Source of the DNA: Gordionus sp. m RMFG-2023
Lineage: Eukaryota > Nematomorpha > Gordioida > Chordodea > Parachordodidae
Direction: 5' to 3'
Assembly (NCBI RefSeq): GCF_954871325.1
Contig: NC_088775.1
Coordinates: 25,211,561-25,275,560, forward strand
Length of the DNA stretch: 64,000 nt
Each line of letters begins with the position of its first letter. Position 1 is the first letter of the stretch. Made by a program: the position numbers and the translations under genes. The notes beneath the pieces are model-generated. The model made no database searches. It was not told the DNA's origin and saw only the letters and a list, made by a program, of their open reading frames with translations. Shown here in pieces: positions 56,465 through 64,000 of this stretch.

Positions 56465-58041
56465 GTTAATTTAATACACATTTTGGACATATAAAAAATT
56501 TATCAAAATTAGCAAATGTACCATGTGCCCATTCGTGGCACATTCTGCACTGGTACCACTCACAATTATGATGTTTGATATATTCCAGCTTACAACAAAC
56601 ACAAATATCTTTGTGAATAATTTTTTTCACTATTTTTCTCTTGTTAATATTTTCTTTTCTTTCTCAATTAATTTCTTTTTATAAGGAGATGATGTAAATA
56701 TCTCTGCTCTCCTTTTAACTCTCTTGACTCTTTCCTTTTTGGGATGAGGCAAGGATATTGATAAATTGCACGATGGTCCAGGAATATTATCTAAATGAAC
56801 ATAAGACGTAGATGGAGTATCATTACATATATCTAAGTTTCTATCCATGTTGTAAATTGCCATACATTCTAATTTATGTTCATCTAATATTCCTAAATAA
56901 AATGTAAACATTTACTTAACAAATCATTTAATAAACTTTTATATAAATCAAAAAAGTATAGAACATTTTCTTCATTAAATCCAGTTGCCCTAGCCATACT
57001 TGTAGCTTCAGAGGATCTTAAGGAGAGAGTAGGATTTCTTGACATAAATCCTAAATACCAGTCATGGCCAGCCATTGAATTGTCCTTTTAAGATTTAGGA
57101 AATTTTTTCTTCATATTTACTGCCATTTGGTAGGCTTTTTTATCTAAAAAACAATATAAAATAATTAAGAATAAACTATACCTTTTTAATTGAAAGGCCA
57201 TAAAAAATTTGGCTAGATTGAATCAGATATTTAGTTATATCTCCCTCTTCTTCTTCTGTGAATATCCTCTTTTTATTATTTTGTCCTACACTAGTAAGTA
57301 TGCCACTTTCTTGATATCTCTTATAATATCTCATAAAGTTTAATCTAGGAATACCTAAAATAAAAATGTCAAGTAAAATATATAATTATTTAATTATAAG
57401 TTTAACATTTAAGAACATAAAATTTAAAAATGATAATCTCTTTACCATTACCATTTAGATTTTATTAGCATATTCTCTATTATTAAATATTGCTAAAATT
57501 TGATTTTAATGTTTAAGAATTACATAAAATTAATACAATAATACTATACTTCATCTAAATTGTAATCAATCTAAAATATAAGATCATTTATAAATTACAT
57601 TTAATAAAAATATTTACATAATTTCTATCATTAAATATTGCTAAAAATTGATTTTATTGTTTAAGAATTACATCAAATTAATACAATAATACTATATTTC
57701 ATCTAAATTGTAATCAATCTAAAATATAAGATCATTTATAAATTACATTTAATAAAAATATTTACATAATTTCTATTATTAAATATTGCTAAAAATTGAT
57801 TATATTGTTTAAAAATTACATAAAATTATTGTGATTATATCTTAAAAATATGATAGATAATGTAGATAAATTTACCTGTAAGTTGACTAGTCTTCCTTGT
57901 TGATTTACAATTTTCATATACCCTAATAGCCTAATTACAATTATAATATTAATTCATTAAATTTTTATATACTTCTAAATAATTATCAATATTAAATGAT
58001 TCTCCTATATTAATTTTTTTGGATTTATATTTTCGCACCAT
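56465..58041 (-). pseudogene. pogo transposase remnant: HTH and zinc-ribbon ends, DDE domain missing
   Basis: Minus strand. ATG at 58041-58039 begins MVRKYKSKK. A short exon near 57930-57880 gives AIRVYENCKSTRKTSQLT, and one near 57360-57190 gives IPRLNFMRYYKRYQESGIL, TSVGQ and FTEEEEGDITKYLIQSS. The CENPB-HTH exon at 57140-56895 has AGHDWYLGFMSRNPTLSLRS then EATSMARATGFN. The frame then meets, without any DDE core, the proline-rich tail (56911-56630: SYVHLDNIPGPS, SSPYKKKLIEKE). Near 56610-56465 is a Cys-rich end (CVCCKLEYIKHHNCEW, CRMCHEWAHG, FICPKCVLN). One frame change separates tail and Cys-rich end. GT..AG introns separate the exons. Confidence 0.85.
57460..57840 (+). repeat. ~160-nt tandem duplication inside the pogo element
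   Basis: TATTAAATATTGCTAAAA, GTTTAAGAATTACAT and ATACAATAATACTATA(C/T)TTC recur in two nearly identical units plus a partial third. Lies in a transposase intron. Confidence 0.9.
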
Positions 58042-60479
58042 ATCGAATAATGTAATAATTGCTAAAAAAAATTATTGAAATGGATTGACATGTATTGTTT
58101 AGCAAGCCCCGCTAGCTCTAAATTTACTAATCATGATTGAAATACTATATAGGCATAATAAATATTCATAAAACTTTCCCAAATTATAAAAGAGTGTTTA
58201 AACTTTGCTATAAAATTTAATTTATATATAAATGAATATATATTTTAATAAAAATTAAAATTCTGTCTTGTAAAAATCTTTAGAAAATTTCATCAAAATT
58301 TTATTTCTTAAATAAAATTTTTAATAATTAATCATTTCAAAAGATTTTTTGTCTATAGATGTAAACTAATAAAATCTATATTAGGATAAAATTTTAACCT
58401 TCTAGTATTTATAATTTTAAAATAATATTAAATGGTTTGCCAAGCCCCACGGTTTACCTAACCCCAGTCTCCCCTACTAATCGGTTAAGTAGCTAAAATA
58501 AAAACCAATGTTTTGATATTAGGCAGGGAATCTAAAATGGAATTACACATGAAAAGGGTCTGCAAAGCCTTTTTTGGTCTTAAAGAGCTATTCTATCAAG
58601 ATTTTTATACCAAAATTTGACATCACACTTGATAAATCATCAGAATAAAACTCTGAGATTTTCTTAATATCCTCTCGCGTTTCAAGTGTAATCAACAATT
58701 CAGACTCAATCGACAGAAGAAATTAAAGCTTTTTAAAATAAAATTGTGACTAATAAATCTTTCCTTTAATTGAAATAAAAATGTATCAATAAGGGGAATA
58801 AAAATATTTAATTTATAAAAATCCTCAATCGTAATGTAAACTACTCTAGGTTTAAAAATTTCAATCTCAAACATATGAGGGATCTCCTTTACTTTCTCGT
58901 ATATTTCATGAAATTTTTCATCTACATTATCTCTGATATTTGTTAATATTTCAAAAATATCCTTTGCCCTCATCATAACCTCCTTCAAATCCATATCAAT
59001 TTTTAGTAGCATTTTGCTAAAATCCTATGTATAATTAAATAAAAAATATACACATTTAATTGATATTAAAAATTGTGGCTCCTAATAGCTTGCAAAATAT
59101 TTTCAGCATCTGCGGACTTTTTTTGCTAAATATGTAAGATTCGAGCACTGCAAAAATAACTTCAAATATTTCGATGAAAAGTCTCACTGATTTTTGTCTT
59201 TCAATAAATCTAGTTGGACAAAATCTTTAATCTTTTTAGTTTTTTTTGATTATGTAAATCAATATCATCAAACGTTCAGATAAAAAGCTGCCTATTCGGG
59301 TGGTGTGAAAAAGGCACAAACCGATGATATTGTTTCTAAATTTTGAAAAATATATTAGAATTATATAAAAATATCTATAATACATAATAAAATCTAATAA
59401 GTTACAATTAAATTAAAATATTTTTACGTAATAGTTCGGATGTCTCGAATTTTGCTGCCTCAGATATCATATTTAGGTAATGTGAACTACAGTGAACATA
59501 TAGAGTTGTGCTAAGCTCTCTTTTAACTGCGCCCCTTTAACGTGACCACTCATCGAGGGAGCTCCATCATATCCTTGGCCTCTCATTAGATTTATATTTA
59601 AATCTAGGTCTTGAAGGGATGCTAAAATTTCTTTCACTATCGTCTATGATTTAGTGGTGTCATGTAAGTCAATAAATAAAGAGTTCCTTCATTTTGAAAT
59701 CACCTGATTCCATATAATTGCTCTATGTTACTAATAGAAATTTCTTTTAATATGAACCTATTGCATATGGCTATGATTTCATTTTGAATACTTGGACTAA
59801 GGTAGGTGGCATTTTTAGCATAGCTTTCAAAACCTTTATATAGTCATCCTTATTAATGCATAAAAGTTTCAACAATACCTTGAAATTCCCTTCATTATGA
59901 GAAGAGTATGTAAGTGTTAAGGGGCCAGTAGATATTCTATGAGCTCTTAATGCCAAACCCTGCCTCCCTAACCAAATGATTGCATTAATTATTATAATTA
60001 TTCTTGCTCAGTAGGTTGTAACAATATCAATTGTTTTTTTATTCAATACATAGATATTGATATCTTTTGATTCATAGAAGTGGCTTCACAAGAATTGAGA
60101 TGATATTTATTTTGTTGATGATAATTAAAATTTTCAAGAGCATTTTTTGATCACTTTACCAATGTTCTGAGTTTTTGTAACCCGTTTCCAGCATATCTTG
60201 GTGAAAATATAACGCATACTTTACAAAAAGCTCCATTTTCATTAGCTGAGTAAAAAAAATTTTTTTAATTAAATAAACAATTTTGTTAAGGGGGGTTCAA
60301 CCCCCCTCCCCTCCTCCTCTACCCTTGTCTACGCCACTGGTTACAATACAACTTACAAGTCTCAGTGCGATTTTTATCCAAAATTCTAAATAAAATAAAT
60401 ATATTAAGTATCGGAGGCTCTAAAAAGAGCTTTTTAATAATGAATATGTACCTAAAAAACAAGAGTGATTGTGTTATGA

Positions 60480-62900
60480 GAGATTTCCTATTGGATGAGG
60501 GGGTACAGGTTAAACCGTCGGGTCTAAGGCCATCCTGTAATGAAGGTTGGTTGTTTCGAGGATGTTGGGTATTTTTGCCTTATAAGCATTATGGGTGATT
60601 TTATTAATTGCTTTATGCCGGAGATGGCGACCTTGGCTGCGGGTACAGTTTAGGCCGTGTCGGGCGATGAATGGGTAAGTTGCGTGGCAAGTGTGTGGCT
60701 GTGTAAGCGAGCATCCAAGTCTAAATCCTATAGTAACTCTCAGTTGGTCATTGGTTAACAGATTATCTAAAGTTTGGCTTGGAAGTGCTTTGAGCCATTC
60801 ATGCCCGCCATATTTATCGTTGGATTGTAATAGTTGTATATCGTTACTATCGGTAGGATTAAGGCTATTTTGTAATTTCTTTATTAGGGGTTTGATGATA
60901 GATTATTAGAGATTTCGGTTGGAAATATATAACCGTCTGGGGTAAGTAAATTCCATCTTTCAATTGCTGCTATTAGAAGATCATTATTGGGAGTTATGAA
61001 TGATGAGATCGCAGAATTAAGAGATAGACGATTTGAAATAAATAGAGATAGGGAAAGTAATTCTAATGGAATCAAGTCGATGCTACCTAGTTTAGCGGGT
61101 AATTGGGCTAAGTGCCAATTAAAGTCTGATAATGAAATGTTGAGGAACCTTTCTATAAAGGTTTTGTTAATATTGTGTTGAATGAAAAACTTTGAGAAGG
61201 TGAATGAGGAGGATGAGTGGAAGAGATGCGAGATTTTAGGTAGATATAAACACTTTTTTAGTGAGTAAAACAGCTGGTACGATGGAATATGGTTGATAAA
61301 CTTTCCCAAGTTTTGATTCTCAGAAAAAGTTTTATCGATAGTTTTTTCGGATATATTATTATTAAGTAATGGGGAGCCCAAGAGTTGAGTTGAATATCTA
61401 TTTTATTTTTTCGTAATAGTGTAATCTTTAAATAAATCATAGGGAATCTCGGGGTTGAGGGAGCATATTTCTGTATCGTGCATTCTGCTTGTGGTTAAGG
61501 GCTATGCTTAATTGATGTGAATTACCGCAAAGCGTTCCATCATCTAGGTACCATAGGTTAAGGTTAGGGTAAAAATCGAATTTAAGATCTTTCATAATAT
61601 TGTGCATAGCTAAGCAGAAAAGAATAAGGCCGAGGGGGTCGCCCTTTTGTACTCCCTCTTCGGAATATATAACACTACCATTAAAAATGAGGGGAGTTCT
61701 ATTGTTATAGCAGATTTCTACGAAACGCGAGTATTGGAGAAAATTATTGTAAAAAGATTCGAGTGCCGAGGAACGTGAAATTGTATTGAAGGCATTCTTA
61801 AAATCGATTTTGCATAAAAGAAGTTTATTGGTGGATTTTGGAGGTAGATTCGTAGGCAGTGAGAGGTGATATCTACGCCTCCTTTAGTTCCGCATCCTAA
61901 TTGGTATTTGCCAAACAGAGACTGAGTATCAGATTTTATTTTTTTTGCAATAATTTTAGCTATCAGGCGTCTTTTTGGGCGGATGCCTCCATTAGGTTTT
62001 TCGAAAGCAATCAAGTTAGCTCCAAATATAATTTGATGAGCTAATGTGGGAATATCTTTAGTAGTTATATTATTAAGGAAGGTGGTAAGTGAGTTAAAAA
62101 AATTATTGGAATTGTGAGATTTTCGAAATGTTTGGAAGTAAGATGGTTTAAAGCCATCAGGGCCTGCTGAAAATTTCTTAAATTCACTTATAGTTTCGCA
62201 AATATCTAGGTTTATATTTATAAAAGGGGGGGGGGGGTATTGAGCGTTGGGTTTGGTATGCTAGAGTAAGAGACTAGTGGGTGAAGGGATTTTAGGTTGT
62301 CAAGGTCGTTAAATGGGAGGTTTGTTTGTAAAGAGATTAATTTTTGTGCACTGTATATGTCGCCTTCATTTATTTCTTTGGATATTTTGTTGCAGATATT
62401 ACGAAACTTTCATTAGAATTATTGGGATTTTTAATGTATTCTAATTGTGTTAAATTTTCTAAATTTTTGAGTCTGTCTTTTATTAAGTTAGGTAGTGATA
62501 TAGATTTGTTATCTTTGGGATTGAGAGGCATTTGAAAAGGAATCATTCCCTTTCAGTGAAGAGATTATTCCAATGATTTAAATTTGACAAATCTATGTTA
62601 ATATTATCAAATAATTTAGTAAGGTGGTCAGTGATCTGGTAAATAACACTAGATGGGATGTGTTTTATTGTTGGTATTTTTTTAATAAAAGAAAAATTCT
62701 TCAAGTGATTCGTTATTTACATGTATATGTTTGGTATTAATTGGGGGTTCTATTGGTTTTGGGCAAAGTGTATTAGAACCTAAGCAAGGGAGGGCTTGAG
62801 GGCCATGTTTGTATAGATGGTCATCTTTTTTTATATTAATAAGTTTATGACATGCTTATTATGAGAAGATGGTTTAATATCTGAGAAGTTTGTTAATTTG
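60480..62900 (-). mobile_element. Second LINE family, - copy (decayed)
   Basis: Minus strand, from right to left. Start of RT at 62014-61920 (MIAFEKPNGGIRP, KYQLGCGTKGGVDIT). RT core near 61700-61540 (SEEGVQKGDPLGLILFC, NLWYLDDGTL). Thumb/connection ORF 61381-60884 (LGSPLLNN ... FYSLKKCLYLPKISHL). C-terminal module near 60830-60500 (NDQLRVTIGFRLGC ... RHGLNCTRSQGRHLRHKAIN). This module aligns with 52098-52457 of the + copy. Multiple frame changes and stops. The catalytic box is YLDD, not YADD as in the other LINE family here. Confidence 0.8.
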
Positions 62901-62924
62901 AGTCTAAGACAAAAACATGGTAAT

Positions 62925-63015
62925 AGGAAGAAAAAAACCCCGGGAAAAATCCCCCTGAAAAAAACCCCCGGAAAATAAACCACCAGGAAAATAAAACCCC
63001 GGAAAAAAACCCTCG
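62925..63015 (+). repeat. (GGAAAAAAACCCC)n-like microsatellite
   Basis: About seven imperfect ~14-nt units alternate A runs with CCCC(C)GG blocks. A single similar GGGGTTTTCCCC lies at 63550. Placed just before the MULE relic. Confidence 0.8.
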
Positions 63016-63054
63016 GATTTTTTTTCCATATTTAATTTGTCACAAGAAGCAATT

Positions 63055-63270
63055 CTCAATTCCAAACACGTCGAATTAAGCCTCGATTTCCTCCGGAAAC
63101 TTGGAACGTGAATAAGAGCACTCTATCCGACGAATAACGCACAAATAATCAATGCGAAGGTTGGAATCATCGTTTTTCTAATCTGTTTATGAATAAACAC
63201 CCATCAATCTGGGTATTTATTTTAAAAAATGGAATGCGAGGTGGTTATCGATGAAATTTGAACGATGGCT
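63055..63270 (+). pseudogene. MULE-type transposase C-terminal relic
   Basis: The frame reads PRFPPETWNVNKSTLSDE, one stop, then RTNNQCEGWNHRFSNLFMNK and HPSIWVFIL. RTNN..EGWN..F......HPS.W.FI is the usual ending of animal MULE/FLYWCH-associated transposases (from memory). The rest of the transposase is not visible; ends unknown. Confidence 0.65.
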
Positions 63271-63274
63271 TGTA

Positions 63275-63756
63275 GATAGTTAAAAAATCGCAGTTATAAT
63301 ACCCAGATTCGGTTAAAGAAATTTTAAAAGGAATACCGTGTGAGAGCGATTTCCTTCAATATTCGATGTCAATCAATATAATTATTATTCTTTGTATATA
63401 TCTTGATTTATCAATAAAATAAATATATTTTATTACAAAATTTTGTCAAATTTAGTCTACTTAATAATGTAATTAAAAGATTGATATTGTATATATTACT
63501 ATAGCAAATAATCTTTACGAAAATAATAAATACATAGGTTATTTTACTGGGGTTTTCCCCGTATTAATTTGAACTTCAGCATCTTGTTTAAGCTTTTTTA
63601 ATGGAAGGGTATATGAGTAATCTTTAAATAATGAATTAGGGCCTAAAGAAATTTACTGATTAATATATTATATTTTTATCTAAAATACTAATTAATCAAT
63701 ACATTATAAATATGTATGAGCATATCCCTTATAATTCAAATAAAAATATACCTATA
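63275..63756. other. AT-rich spacer, nothing recognised
   Basis: No ORF or repeat ends apart from the GGGGTTTTCCCC block near 63550. Confidence 0.5.
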
Positions 63757-63764
63757 TTATTAGG

Positions 63765-63981
63765 TAGTGTTTATAAACAACTCGTTTTGAGCCGATAAAC
63801 GGCTAACTCAATATTTCATCAAAATAAATATTACGCAAGTCTGAAGAACTTGCTCATAGAAGGAACAAAGGTTTAGAAATATATTATCAAAATCTCGAGG
63901 CTTAAGCAATATTTTTCTGGCTAAAATATTGAGTTAGCCGTTTTGAAAAATCGGCTCAAAATGAGTCGTTTAACAACACTA
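63765..63981. mobile_element. hAT MITE, 217 bp, 8-bp TSD
   Basis: Starts TAGTGTTTATAAAC and ends CGTTTAACAACACTA, with perfect 8-bp duplications TTATTAGG (63757-63764, 63982-63989). Interior aligns with 9365-9589 along its length. Confidence 0.93.
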
Positions 63982-64000
63982 TTATTAGGTCTTAAGTAAA

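Larger units (their letters stand above)
56071..58474 (-). mobile_element. pogo/Tigger-type transposon nested in a hAT, TA target
   Basis: Inverted ends GGGGAGACTGGGGTTAGGT match over 23 of 24 positions and are flanked by TA (56069-56070, 58475-58476). The pogo assignment follows from the TA target and the minus-strand CENPB-type transposase. The interior keeps transposase ends but not the DDE catalytic part. A ~160-nt segment is tandemly repeated at 57460-57840. Confidence 0.93.
55930..59960 (-). pseudogene. hAT transposase of the ZMYM1-like type (decayed)
   Basis: On the minus strand, in order: LALRAHRISTGPLTLTYSSH then NEGNFKVLLKLL at 59956-59771, with the typical GNF.ELLRLL motif; a middle block at 59012-58692 with the ..PRV.. 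and LIDTFLFQLKERF parts; DSLPNIKTLVFILAT near 58530; and, on the other side of the pogo insertion, TNERSFSTLKRLKTYLRNST near 56055-55990. Many stops and frame changes; inactive. Confidence 0.8.
54835..60339 (-). mobile_element. hAT transposon, 5.5 kb with two nested insertions
   Basis: Left end CAGTAGCTTAGACAGG and right end CCTTGTCTACGCCACTG are inverted repeats of the CAGTGGCGTAGACA type. 8-bp duplications GTTATAAT (54827-54834) and GTTACAAT (60340-60347) differ at one site. G-runs (54861-54878) and GGGGGG/CCCCCC blocks lie inside both ends. The minus-strand transposase is interrupted by a pogo element (56071-58474), and a MITE (55180-55499) lies further in. One mismatch in the duplication plus a decayed ORF indicate an old insertion. 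Confidence 0.9.

Overview
The window looks like AT-rich nuclear DNA from an invertebrate-type animal. Its one clear host gene is cut by spliceosomal introns with GT..AG ends. The rest is almost wholly transposable elements of animal type: Gypsy-like LTR elements, two LINE families, hAT, pogo, mariner-like and MULE-like DNA transposons, MITEs and minisatellites. The species cannot be named from the sequence.

Host gene: six + strand exons (8681-8854, 15333-15594, 15863-15987, 19094-19288, 22093-22286, 22576-22762) have compatible splice phases and total 1137 nt (379 codons with the stop). They encode the C-terminal part of a SART3/Prp24-like U6 snRNP recycling factor: end of the HAT helices, basic linker, a single RRM and an LSm-contact tail. 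The 5' exons lie outside the window or were not recognised. The introns hold two LINE relics, a short non-autonomous LTR element, hAT and mariner relics, a palindromic MITE and an inverted-repeat element full of GCGA motifs.

Layout: 1-5460, Gypsy-like LTR element A, broken, LTRs not found. 6715-8420, LINE relic (-). 8681-22762, SART3-like gene. 24069-26912, complete-ended hAT with a decayed, intron-containing transposase. 27225-30385, AT-rich spacer. 30388-33105, element with ~150-bp inverted repeats around a satellite core. 33229-41764, a 2.4-kb non-autonomous LTR element with a young 6.1-kb Gypsy-like element B nested at 33736-39845; both have 5-bp target duplications. 41770-47660, purine-rich and minisatellite DNA plus hAT pieces. 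47820-52660, second LINE family (+) split by a 1.37-kb hAT. 53520-53730, hAT relic. 54835-60339, hAT containing a pogo element and a MITE. 60480-62900, second LINE copy (-). 62925-63981, repeat array, MULE relic and hAT MITE.

The most unusual material is the Gypsy-like pair A and B. In both, the Gag-like product has no visible capsid. It starts with a hydrophobic, probably membrane-spanning stretch and then carries CCHC zinc knuckles. In both, a UGA-CUA stop follows the last knuckle and pol continues in the same frame, which suggests stop-codon read-through. Both carry in-frame minisatellites in pol and tandem repeats just after pol. B also has a third small knuckle ORF before its 3' LTR.
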